NCBI RefSeq assembly: GCF_008704795.1
Contig: NZ_CP023690.1
Span: forward strand, 1,612,001 to 1,676,000
Reading direction: 5' to 3'
Source: Streptomyces spectabilis
GTDB lineage: Bacteria; Actinomycetota; Actinomycetes; Streptomycetales; Streptomycetaceae
Length of the DNA: 64,000 nt
Below the pieces are notes generated by a model that had not been told where the DNA came from, searched no databases, and saw only the letters and a program-made list of their open reading frames with translations. Shown piece after piece: positions 35,457-43,306 of the stretch (within the stretch, counting starts at the first letter, position 1; each line of letters opens with the position of its first letter). Made by a program: the position numbers and the translations under genes.

Positions 35457-35681
35457 ATGACTGCACTGCCTCGGTACGTTCCCTCCAGCACGTCTCTCAG
35501 GGGCGCGCGGTGGCGGCGCAGCAGCCGCAGCAACGGAATGAACAACTGTGTGGAGACGGCCCCGCTCGGCGCAGGACCCTTGACGGGCCTGCTCGCCGTG
35601 CGCGACTCGAAGAACGCGGCTGGCCCGGCCGTGCTCTTCTCCCCCACGGCCTGGGAAGTCTTCGTCGACGCCCTTCGATGA
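35457..35681 (+). CDS. DUF397-domain small protein
   Basis: 74 residues starting MTALPRYVPSSTSLRGARWR. The DUF397 signature is present: WRRSSRSNGMNNCVETAP, then VAVRDSKN-like LAVRDSKNAAGPAVLF, then SPTAWEVFVDALR. Its AAGGAGG site overlaps the TAA of the XRE gene, so the two are co-transcribed and probably coupled. DUF397 proteins pair with XRE-DUF5753 regulators, probably modulating them by contact. Confidence 0.95.
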   Translation: MTALPRYVPSSTSLRGARWRRSSRSNGMNNCVETAPLGAGPLTGLLAVRDSKNAAGPAVLFSPTAWEVFVDALR

Positions 35682-35758
35682 AGACCATGGCCCTTAGGTG
35701 AGGCCCGAGTGAGTGCGCCGGACCCCGGACCCAGGTCGTAGGTGCCAGATCTCAGGTG

Positions 35759-36895
35759 TCAGGGTGCGGTGCGGCTGATCACGGCGACGACCTCGGCGAG
35801 CTGCGTGTCGCTCAGGTCCGCGCGGGCGGTCAGCCGCAACCGCGAGACGCCGTCGGGGACCGACGGCGGACGGAAGCACCCCACAGCGAGCCCCGCGGAG
35901 CGGCAGTCGGCCGCCCAGTGCACCGCGGCCCCGGGCGACGGGGCACGCACCGAGACGACGGCGGCGTCCGGACGTACAGCCGAGAACCCCTCCCCCACCA
36001 GCAGTTCGTAGAGCCGGGTCGCCACCTCGCGCGCGCGTGCGGCACGCTCCGGCTCCCGGCACAGCAGCCGCAGCGCGGCGAGGGCCGCCCCGGCGGAGGC
36101 GGGCGCGAGACCCGTGTCGAAGATGAACGTACGGGCCGTGTTGACCAGGTGGTCGATGACCCGGGCCGGGCCGAGCACGGCGCCGCCCTGGCTGCCGAGG
36201 GACTTCGAGAGCGTGACGGTGACCACCGTGTCGGGCGCGCCCGCGAGCCCGGCGGCGTGGGCGGCGCCCCGGCCCCCGGCGCCGAGCACGCCGAGCCCGT
36301 GGGCGTCGTCGAGGACGAGCCCCGCGCCGGACTCCCGGCAGACGGCGGCCAGTTCGGCCAGCGGCGCGGCGTCGCCGTCCACCGAGAACACGGAGTCCGT
36401 CACGGCGATCGCGGGCCCCTCGTGGGTGCCGAGCGCCTTGCGCGCCGCCGCGGGGTCCGCGTGCGGCACGACCTGGGTGGTGCCGCGGGCCAGGCGGCAG
36501 CCGTCGATCAGCGAGGCGTGGTTGCCCGCGTCCGAGACGATCAGCGAGCCGTGCGGGGCCAGGGCGGTGACGGCCGCGAGGTTCGCCGCGTAGCCGGAGG
36601 ACAGCACGAGGGCGGACTCGAAGCCGCAGAACGCGGCGAGCTCCCGCTCCAGTTCCGCGTGCAGCTCGGTGGAGCCCGTCACCAGGCGCGAGCCGGTCGC
36701 GCCGCCGCCCCAGCGGCGGGCGGCGGCGGCCGCGCCCGCGGTGACCTCCGGGTGGCGGGTGAGGCCGAGGTAGTCGTTGCCCGCGAGGTCGAGCAGGGTG
36801 GTTTCGGCCGGGCGCGGGCGCAGGCCGCGGACGAGCCCGGCGCGCTCGCGCGCCCGCGCCTGCTCGTCGATCCAGTCGAACGGCGCGCTCGTCAT
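35759..36895 (-). CDS. bioF: 8-amino-7-oxononanoate synthase
   Basis: 378 residues of a PLP-dependent alpha-oxoamine synthase. Motifs are [34 protein letters not shown], the [12 protein letters not shown] block and the PLP lysine in [13 protein letters not shown] near 231. It condenses pimeloyl thioester with L-alanine, the first committed step of biotin synthesis. It is divergent from bioBAD, with a 176-bp shared region. Confidence 0.95.
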   Translation of the reverse strand: MTSAPFDWIDEQARARERAGLVRGLRPRPAETTLLDLAGNDYLGLTRHPEVTAGAAAAARRWGGGATGSRLVTGSTELHAELERELAAFCGFESALVLSSGYAANLAAVTALAPHGSLIVSDAGNHASLIDGCRLARGTTQVVPHADPAAARKALGTHEGPAIAVTDSVFSVDGDAAPLAELAAVCRESGAGLVLDDAHGLGVLGAGGRGAAHAAGLAGAPDTVVTVTLSKSLGSQGGAVLGPARVIDHLVNTARTFIFDTGLAPASAGAALAALRLLCREPERAARAREVATRLYELLVGEGFSAVRPDAAVVSVRAPSPGAAVHWAADCRSAGLAVGCFRPPSVPDGVSRLRLTARADLSDTQLAEVVAVISRTAP

Positions 36896-37071
36896 GGGGC
36901 CTCCAGGCCGTCGTCCGCTCGGGCGGTGCGAAGAGATGCGTTTGTAGACAGTGCACAGACCCTAGCCGTCGCGCCACCTGGCCATGGTGTGGCAATACCC
37001 ACAGCCGTCAGAGCTTCTGTTGTGTGGTTTCTCCATGGTCAGACGGACCGGCGTACGCCAGGATCGGCGCC

Positions 37072-38262
37072 ATGGATCTGCTCAACACGCTGGTGGACAA
37101 GGGGCTTCGGCGCGAGCTGCCGACCCGCGACGAGGCGCTGGCCGTGCTCTCGACCTCCGACGACGAACTGCTCGACGTGGTGGCGGCGGCCGGAAAGGTG
37201 CGGCGCCACTGGTTCGGCCGGCGGGTGAAACTCAACTATCTGGTCAATCTGAAGTCCGGCCTGTGCCCCGAGGACTGCTCGTACTGCTCGCAGCGGCTCG
37301 GCGCGGACACCGGCATCCTGAAGTACACCTGGCTGAAGCCGGACGAGGCGTCCGAGGCGGCGGCGGCCGGGCTCGCGGGCGGCGCCAAGCGGGTCTGCCT
37401 GGTGGCGAGCGGCCGGGGGCCGACGGACCGGGACGTCGACCGGGTCTCCGACACCATCAAGGCGATCAAGGAACAGAACGAGGGCGTCGAGGTGTGCGCC
37501 TGCCTCGGTCTGCTCTCCGACGGCCAGGCCGAGCGGCTGCGCGGCGCGGGCGCCGACGCGTACAACCACAACCTGAACACGTCGGAGTCGACGTACGGCG
37601 ACATCACCAAGACGCACACCTACGCTGACCGCGTCGACACCGTGCAGAAGGCCCACGCGGCCGGTCTCTCCGCCTGTTCGGGGCTGATCTCGGGCATGGG
37701 CGAGACGGACGAGGACCTGGTCGACGTCGTCTTCGCGCTGCGCGAGCTCGACGCGGACTCCGTGCCGGTGAACTTCCTGATCCCCTTCGAGGGCACCCCG
37801 CTCGCCAAGGAGTGGAACCTCACGCCGCAGCGCTGCCTGCGCATCCTCGCGATGGTGCGGTTCGTCTGCCCGGACATCGAGGTCCGCATCGCGGGCGGCC
37901 GCGAGCTGCATCTGCGCACGCTCCAGCCGCTGGCCCTGCACCTCGCCAACTCGATCTTCCTCGGCGACTACCTGACCAGTGAGGGCCAGGCGGGCAAGGC
38001 CGACCTGGAGATGATCGCGGACGCCGGTTTCGAGGTGGAGTCCGCTGACCAGGTGACGCTGCCGGAGCACCGCCGGCGCGGAGGCTGTGGTTCCGGTTCT
38101 GGCTCCGGCGCCGACGCGCGGGAGGGCTCGGGCTGCGGCTCCGGCTGCGCGCCCGCCGAGGCCCCCGGGTCCGCCGCGCAGGCCGAGCCCGGCGACGCGC
38201 GCACCGATCTGGTGGCGGTGCGCCGCCGGGGCGCGGGGACGGACGTGGCGCCCAATGCGTGA
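37072..38262 (+). CDS. bioB: Biotin synthase with Gly/Ser/Cys-rich C-terminal tail
   Basis: 396 residues from ATG at 37072. The radical-SAM cluster is [10 protein letters not shown] near 64. The BioB-specific residues follow ([25 protein letters not shown], and [11 protein letters not shown] near 280). It inserts sulfur into dethiobiotin. After residue about 340 comes a tail of roughly 55 residues with [10 protein letters not shown] and [12 protein letters not shown], absent from most BioB proteins but seen in some actinobacteria. The stop overlaps bioA by 8 bp. Confidence 0.96.
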   Translation: MDLLNTLVDKGLRRELPTRDEALAVLSTSDDELLDVVAAAGKVRRHWFGRRVKLNYLVNLKSGLCPEDCSYCSQRLGADTGILKYTWLKPDEASEAAAAGLAGGAKRVCLVASGRGPTDRDVDRVSDTIKAIKEQNEGVEVCACLGLLSDGQAERLRGAGADAYNHNLNTSESTYGDITKTHTYADRVDTVQKAHAAGLSACSGLISGMGETDEDLVDVVFALRELDADSVPVNFLIPFEGTPLAKEWNLTPQRCLRILAMVRFVCPDIEVRIAGGRELHLRTLQPLALHLANSIFLGDYLTSEGQAGKADLEMIADAGFEVESADQVTLPEHRRRGGCGSGSGSGADAREGSGCGSGCAPAEAPGSAAQAEPGDARTDLVAVRRRGAGTDVAPNA

Positions 38263-39556
38263 CCTGGACCTGCGGGAGATCCTCGACCTCGACCGCGCGC
38301 ACGTCTGGCACCCCTACGGGCCGATGCCGGGCAGGCAGGAGCCGCTGGTCGTGGAGGAGGCGAGCGGGGTACGGCTGCGGATCGCGGGCGTCGGCGACGT
38401 GGTCGACGGGATGTCGTCGTGGTGGTCGGCGATCCACGGCTACAACCACCCGGTCCTCAACGAGGCGGCGCGCGACCAGCTCGGCCGCATGAGCCACGTC
38501 ATGTTCGGCGGCCTCACCCACGAGCCCGCCGTGCGCCTGGCCAAGCGGCTCGTCGACCTCACGCCCGCGGGCCTCGAACACGTCTTCCTCTCCGACTCCG
38601 GCTCGGTGTCGGTCGAGGTGGCCGTCAAGATGTGCCTCCAGTACTGGCGCTCCGTCGGCAGGCCCGAGAAGCAGCGGATGCTCACCTGGCGCGGCGGCTA
38701 CCACGGCGACACCTGGCAGCCGATGGCCGTGTGCGACCCGCAGGGCGGCATGCACTCCCTGTGGCAGGGCGTCCTGCCCCAGCAGGTGTTCGCCGACCTG
38801 CCGCCCGCGGGCTTCGACGCGTACGACGACGCGTACGCGGAGCACCTGCACGACGTGATCGGTCGGCACGCCCACGAACTGGCCGGTGTGATCGTAGAGC
38901 CGGTGGTGCAGGGCGCGGGCGGCATGCGCTTCCACTCGCCCCGCTATCTGCGGGCGCTGCGCGAGGCCTGCGACGCGCACGGCGTGCTGCTCGTCTTCGA
39001 CGAGATCGCGACGGGCTTCGGCCGCACCGGCGCGCTGTTCGCGGCCGACCACGCGGCCGTCACGCCGGACGTGATGTGTCTGGGCAAGTCGCTGACCGGC
39101 GGCTATCTGACGATGGCGGCGACGCTGTGCACGCCCCGGGTCGCCGACGGCATCGCCCGCGGCGAGGTGCCCGTGCTCGCGCACGGCCCGACCTTCATGG
39201 GCAACCCCCTGGCCGCCGCGGTGGCGAGCGCCTCCATCGACCTGCTGCTCGGCCAGGACTGGCAGACCGAGGTCAAGCGGATCGAGACGGGCCTGCGGGC
39301 CGCCCTCGCCCCGGCCGCGGAGCTTCCGTACGTCCGTGACGTACGGGTTCTCGGGGCACTCGGGGTCGTGCAGCTCGACCACCAGGTCGACATGGAGGCG
39401 GCGACGCGGGCGGCCGTGGGGGCGGGGGTGTGGCTGCGGCCGTTCCGCGACCTCATCTACACGATGCCGCCCTTCATCACCGGGGACGACGACGTGGCGC
39501 GCATCGGGCGCGCGGTGTGCGCGGCGGCGCGCGCGAGCGGGGAGGCACGGGCGTGA
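38255..39556 (+). CDS. bioA: Adenosylmethionine-8-amino-7-oxononanoate aminotransferase
   Basis: 433 residues from ATG at 38255, overlapping bioB by 8 bp. It is a class III PLP aminotransferase: HVWHPYGPM near 17 and [16 protein letters not shown] near 51 are BioA-specific. [15 protein letters not shown] near 247 and the PLP lysine in [16 protein letters not shown] follow. It makes 7,8-diaminononanoate. Its stop overlaps the bioD start (GTGA). Confidence 0.96.
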   Translation: MRDLDLREILDLDRAHVWHPYGPMPGRQEPLVVEEASGVRLRIAGVGDVVDGMSSWWSAIHGYNHPVLNEAARDQLGRMSHVMFGGLTHEPAVRLAKRLVDLTPAGLEHVFLSDSGSVSVEVAVKMCLQYWRSVGRPEKQRMLTWRGGYHGDTWQPMAVCDPQGGMHSLWQGVLPQQVFADLPPAGFDAYDDAYAEHLHDVIGRHAHELAGVIVEPVVQGAGGMRFHSPRYLRALREACDAHGVLLVFDEIATGFGRTGALFAADHAAVTPDVMCLGKSLTGGYLTMAATLCTPRVADGIARGEVPVLAHGPTFMGNPLAAAVASASIDLLLGQDWQTEVKRIETGLRAALAPAAELPYVRDVRVLGALGVVQLDHQVDMEAATRAAVGAGVWLRPFRDLIYTMPPFITGDDDVARIGRAVCAAARASGEARA

Positions 39557-40257
39557 GCGTGATCGTGGTGTCCGGTACGGGCACGGAGATCGGCAAGACG
39601 GTGACCACGGCGGCCGTCGCCGCCCTCGCGCTCGCCGCGGGGCGCAGCGTGGCCGTCCTCAAGCCCGCGCAGACCGGCGTCGGCCCCGGGGAGCCGGGCG
39701 ACGTCGCGGAGGTGCAGCGGCTCGCGGGCGGCCGGGTGACGGGCGCCGAACTGGCCCGCTTCCCCGAGCCGCTGGCTCCGGCGACGGCCGCCCGGCGCGC
39801 GGGGCTCACGCCCGTCACGGCCGCCGACGTCGTCGAGGCCGCGCGGAAGCTGGACGCCTCGCACGACCTCGTCCTGGTCGAGGGCGCCGGGGGACTGCTC
39901 GTGCACCTCGACGAGAGCGGCGCGTCCCTCGCGGACGCGGCGCGCGAGCTGGCGGCGCCGGTGCTCGTCGTCACGACGCCGGGGCTCGGCACCCTCAACG
40001 TGACCCAGCTGACCGGCGAGGCCCTGCGGGCGCGCGGGATCGACTGCCTCGGCGTGGTCATCGGCAGCTGGCCCGCCGAGCCCGGCCTCGCGGAGCGCTG
40101 CAACGTGGCGGAGCTGCCCGGGGTCGCGGGGGCGCCGCTGCTCGGGGCGGTGCCCGAGGGGGCCGGGGGGCTGAGCGGGGAGGAGTTCCGGGCGGCGGTC
40201 CCGCAGTGGCTGGGGCCGGAGCTCGGGGGTGCTTGGGGTGGGGTTTCCCTCCCCTAG
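39553..40257 (+). CDS. bioD: Dethiobiotin synthetase
   Basis: 234 residues from GTG at 39553, overlapping bioA by 4 bp. It has the P-loop-like [32 protein letters not shown] near 37, and the [14 protein letters not shown] motif near 107. It closes the ureido ring of dethiobiotin with CO2 and ATP. It is the last gene of bioBAD. Confidence 0.95.
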   Translation: MSVIVVSGTGTEIGKTVTTAAVAALALAAGRSVAVLKPAQTGVGPGEPGDVAEVQRLAGGRVTGAELARFPEPLAPATAARRAGLTPVTAADVVEAARKLDASHDLVLVEGAGGLLVHLDESGASLADAARELAAPVLVVTTPGLGTLNVTQLTGEALRARGIDCLGVVIGSWPAEPGLAERCNVAELPGVAGAPLLGAVPEGAGGLSGEEFRAAVPQWLGPELGGAWGGVSLP

Positions 40258-40326
40258 CGCGGCCCTTCGCGAAGGCGGGGGGCGCGGGGGCGGGAAAGGC
40301 CCGTCCGAGGCGTGAGGCCGCGGCCG

Positions 40327-40414
40327 GAGGCCGGTTGCGGGAGGGCCGGAGGCCGGTTGCGGGACGGCGAGAGGCCGGTTGTGGGACGGCGAGAGGCCGG
40401 TTGCGGGGCGGCCG
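40327..40414. repeat. Four tandem copies of a 22-bp repeat
   Basis: Units at 40327-40348, 40349-40370, 40371-40392 and 40393-40414, each beginning GAGGCCGGTTG. Units 2 and 3 differ by one base; units 1 and 4 vary in the last 8 bp. The array lies in the 200-bp gap between bioD and the methyltransferase and is not obviously coding. Confidence 0.9.
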
Positions 40415-40457
40415 GAGGGGGGAAGAACCAGCCATCCCTCTCCGTGAGGAGGCCTCC

Positions 40458-41129
40458 GTGCCGACCGCCAAGCCTGCCCCCCGTGCCCCCGTCCACCACC
40501 CCCTCTTCGCCCGTCTCTACGCCCGCGTCAGCGTCGCGGCCGAGCCGACGATCGCCCCGTACCGCGCGGAGCTGCTCACCGGGGTCTCCGGCCGCGTCAT
40601 CGAGGTGGGCGCGGGCAACGGGCTGAACTTCCCGCACTACCCCGCCGCCGTCTCCGAGGTCGTCGCGATCGAACCGGAGCGTCTGCTGCGCCAGTTGGCC
40701 GTGTCGGCGGCGCTGCGCGCGGACGTGCCGGTGGACGTGGTGCCGGGCGCGGCGGAGGCCCTGCCGGTCAAGAGCGAGGCCTTCGACGTGGCCGTCGCCT
40801 CGCTGGTGCTGTGCAGCGTGCGGGACGTGCCGCGCGCGCTCGCGGAGCTGCGGCGGGTCCTCCGGCCGGGCGGCGAGCTGCGGTTCTTCGAGCACGGCCG
40901 GGCGCGGGGCGCGGCCTTCGCCACGGCCCAGCGCGCCCTGGACCGCACGGTGTGGCCGCTGCTGTTCGGCGGCTGCCACACCGCGCGGGACCCGGTGGGC
41001 GCGCTGCGCGCGGCCGGGTTCGAGATCGGGCCCTACCGCCGGGTCCTCGTGCCCCCGAAGCGCCCGCGCCTGCCCACGTCGCCCTGCGTCCTCGGCACCG
41101 CGTGGCGGCCGCCGGAGGACGGGGCCTGA
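40458..41129 (+). CDS. Class I SAM-dependent methyltransferase
   Basis: 223 residues from GTG at 40458 with GAGGAGG upstream. Motif I is VIEVGAGNGLNFPHYP near 47. The acidic and aromatic motifs IEPERL and DVAVASLVLCSVRDVPRALAEL, then the RVLRPGGELRFFEHGR motif near 134, follow the UbiE/Methyltransf_11 pattern. The substrate is unknown. It stands alone, not obviously part of the bio operon because a repeat array separates them. Confidence 0.92.
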   Translation: MPTAKPAPRAPVHHPLFARLYARVSVAAEPTIAPYRAELLTGVSGRVIEVGAGNGLNFPHYPAAVSEVVAIEPERLLRQLAVSAALRADVPVDVVPGAAEALPVKSEAFDVAVASLVLCSVRDVPRALAELRRVLRPGGELRFFEHGRARGAAFATAQRALDRTVWPLLFGGCHTARDPVGALRAAGFEIGPYRRVLVPPKRPRLPTSPCVLGTAWRPPEDGA

Positions 41130-41134
41130 GGGTC

Positions 41135-41497
41135 TCAGAGCAGCTGGACCAGGTTCACCGCGTTGCCGTCCGGGTCCTTGATGTGGGCGACCCGCTGGCC
41201 CCACGGCATGTCGTTCGGCGGCCCGAGCACCTGGCCGCCGAGGTCCTCGACGGGGCCGAGCAGCGCGTCCACGTCCTCGACCGTGACACTGAGCAGCGAG
41301 CGCTGCGGTGCGTCCAGCGGGGCCTTCTCGTCGGCGACGATGCCGAGCTCCGACTCCCGTACGCGCAGGGCCACGAAGAACACCGGGCCTTCCTCGGGGA
41401 CGCGGGTGGTCTGCTCGGCGCCCAGGAGCTGGGCGTAGAAGGACTGGAGCCGGATCACGTCCGGGGTGACGAGCATCGGCTGGATGGTGGCGGGCAT
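41135..41497 (-). CDS. VOC-superfamily (glyoxalase-like) protein
   Basis: 120 residues from ATG at 41497 with CAGGAGG upstream. It shows the single-chain VOC pattern of two beta-alpha-beta-beta-beta units: VIRLQSFYAQLLGAEQ near 14, LLSVTVEDVDALLGPVEDLG near 67, and the closing VAHIKDPDGNAVNLVQLL. Such proteins include metal-dependent lyases, dioxygenases and drug-binding resistance proteins. Only the fold is certain. Confidence 0.9.
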   Translation of the reverse strand: MPATIQPMLVTPDVIRLQSFYAQLLGAEQTTRVPEEGPVFFVALRVRESELGIVADEKAPLDAPQRSLLSVTVEDVDALLGPVEDLGGQVLGPPNDMPWGQRVAHIKDPDGNAVNLVQLL

Positions 41498-41692
41498 GCC
41501 GGGCCTCCTGGGAGTCGCGCACGGGCGCGCGGGTGGGCAACGGGCGCGTGGGGGTGACCGGCGCGGGGCGCGAAACTCATCGGTGCCCGGCGCGGGGCGC
41601 GGCGGCGGCATGGGGTTCACGCGGCGGGGCTCGACCGTGCCACGGAGTTCACGCAGCGGGGCGCGCCCCCGCCGTGGAGGGCCCGGAGCCCG

Positions 41693-42063
41693 TCAGCGGC
41701 TCCACTGGCGCAGCTCGTGCGCTATCTCCCGTACGCCCGCCGCGTCCTCCTTCACCAGGCGGGCGAGGTCGCGTACCTGCTCGGGCGAGGTCACGACCTT
41801 CACACCGCTCGCGACGAGGTAGGCGTACGCGACGGACACCGCGAAGAGCGCGTTCGAACGCTCCAGGGCAGGCACGTGGAGGAGCACTTGGAGCAGGGCG
41901 GCGGCGCGGTCGTGCGGGCCCTCGTAGACGGGGACATCGAAGATCTCGGCCCCGTGCCGGGCCACGGCCGCCGTCAAGGCGCCCCAGTCGGTGACTTGGG
42001 GGTCTCCGGAGTCTTCTGTTCGGCGACCATCAGGAGCCAGGCGAGGTCGATGCGGAGGTTCAA
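41693..42063 (-). pseudogene. Fic-like toxin component of a TA pair, frameshifted
   Basis: Starting from TTG at 42063, 3 bp after the antitoxin stop, the frame reads (M)NLRIDLAWLLMVAEQKTPE and then runs into a stop. One missing base near 41998-42010 (for example a sixth C in the run at 41998-42002) restores the continuation VTDWGALTAAVARHGAEIFD, then EGPHDRAAALLQVLLHVPAL, ERSNALFAVSVAYAYLVASG. This matches the short Fic-like toxin proteins paired with RHH antitoxins in Streptomyces. The restored product is about 123 residues. No HPFxxGNG Fic motif is visible, as in this small family. Confidence 0.72.
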
Positions 42064-42066
42064 GAG

Positions 42067-42294
42067 TCAGCGACGACCTTCGCGGTCCGCGCCGAACTCC
42101 TCGGCGAACACCCCTTCGTACTGCTTCATGAAGTCGGCGGCGGCCTCCACGAACGTATGGCCGAGCTCGCCGACGTCCTGTTTGACCAGCTCTTCGATGT
42201 AGCGGTTCACGCTCATGCCGCGGGCCAGGGCGCGCTCGCGCGCGGCTCGGGCGGTGTGCTCGTCCACCCGCACGTTCAGCTGCGTCTTCGCCAT
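42067..42294 (-). CDS. Ribbon-helix-helix antitoxin
   Basis: 75 residues starting MAKTQLNVRVDEHTARAARE. Residues 4-45 are an RHH DNA-binding domain (LNVRVDEHTARAARERALAR, GMSVNRYIEELVKQD). The C-terminal segment AADFMKQYEGVFAEEFG is the expected toxin-binding tail. It is the first gene of the pair with the frameshifted toxin. A perfect inverted repeat 8 bp upstream is a likely autoregulatory operator. Confidence 0.9.
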   Translation of the reverse strand: MAKTQLNVRVDEHTARAARERALARGMSVNRYIEELVKQDVGELGHTFVEAAADFMKQYEGVFAEEFGADREGRR

Positions 42295-42302
42295 GCCCTC
42301 AA

Positions 42303-42322
42303 GCTAGCGCCGCCGCGCTAGC
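42303..42322. promoter_or_regulatory. Inverted repeat, probable antitoxin operator
   Basis: GCTAGCGC-CGCC-GCGCTAGC has perfect 8-bp arms and a 4-bp spacer. It lies 8 bp from the antitoxin start, as expected for a TA-operon operator. Confidence 0.7.
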
Positions 42323-42446
42323 ACCGACAAGGCGCCAGGACCGTGCCCCTTACATACGTCCGGGTGCCCGACCTGCGAGGGATACCGGCCACTCCGCGCC
42401 GCCCCTACCCTCTGAACCCTCTCCACCCCCAACCAGGGAGGCGGCC

Positions 42447-43295
42447 TTGTCCACACCTGCTTCGACGCCGCACGCGGAACGCGCCGAGCCCCCGGGCAGC
42501 GCCGCCCGCGCCCGCGGCCTGACCAAGGCCTACGGCTCGGGCGAGACCACCGTGCTCGCCCTGGACGCGGTGGACGTCGACATCGCGCGACGCCGGTTCA
42601 CCGCCGTGATGGGTCCCTCCGGCTCCGGCAAGTCCACCCTGATGCACACCCTGGCGGGGCTCGACTCGGTCTCCGCGGGCCAGGTGTGGCTCGGCGACAC
42701 CGAGATCACCGGCCTGAAGGAGCGCGAGCTGACGCAGCTCAGGCGCGACCGGGTGGGCTTCATGTTCCAGTCGTTCAACCTGATCCCGACGCTCAACGCC
42801 CGCGAGAACATCACGCTGCCCATGGACATCGCGGGCAAGCGCCCCGACGCCGAGTGGCTGGAGCACGTCATCGACACCCTCGGCCTGCGCGACCGGCTCC
42901 GGCACCGGCCCGCGCAGCTGTCCGGCGGGCAGCAGCAGCGCGTCGCCTGCGCGCGGGCCCTGGCGTCGCGCCCCGAGCTGATCTTCGCCGACGAGCCGAC
43001 CGGCAACCTCGACTCGCGGGCCGGGCTCGAAGTCCTCGGCTTCCTGCGCGAGGCCGTGGACGCGCTGGGCCAGACGGTGGTGATGGTCACGCACGACCCG
43101 GGCGCGGCCGCCCACTCCGACCTGGTGCTCTTCCTCGCCGACGGCCGGATCGTGGACGAGATGGACCGGCCGACGGCGGAGGCGGTCCTGGAGCGCATGA
43201 AACGGTTCGACGTGCTGCACGGGGCGCCCCACGCACCCGACGGGGCTCCCCATGACACCGGTGCCGCGCCGCAGAGCGCCCCCGACGAGGCCTGA
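42447..43295 (+). CDS. ABC transporter ATP-binding protein (MacB/LolD type)
   Basis: 282 residues from TTG at 42447 with GGGAGG upstream. Walker A is MGPSGSGKSTLM near 53, the signature is LSGGQQQRVACARAL near 156 and Walker B is ELIFADEPTGNLDSRAG near 178. The H-loop is VMVTHDPGAAAHSD near 213. A 30-residue tail rich in Ala, Pro and His (GAPHAPDGAPHDTGAAPQ) is unusual but low-complexity. The FtsX-type permease follows 11 bp later. Confidence 0.96.
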   Translation: MSTPASTPHAERAEPPGSAARARGLTKAYGSGETTVLALDAVDVDIARRRFTAVMGPSGSGKSTLMHTLAGLDSVSAGQVWLGDTEITGLKERELTQLRRDRVGFMFQSFNLIPTLNARENITLPMDIAGKRPDAEWLEHVIDTLGLRDRLRHRPAQLSGGQQQRVACARALASRPELIFADEPTGNLDSRAGLEVLGFLREAVDALGQTVVMVTHDPGAAAHSDLVLFLADGRIVDEMDRPTAEAVLERMKRFDVLHGAPHAPDGAPHDTGAAPQSAPDEA

Positions 43296-43306
43296 GGCGG
43301 ACCACC

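Noticed and set aside
36896..37071. BirA- or BioQ-type operator between bioF and bioB
   Set aside because: I found no clear inverted repeat matching known biotin-repressor sites in these 176 bp.
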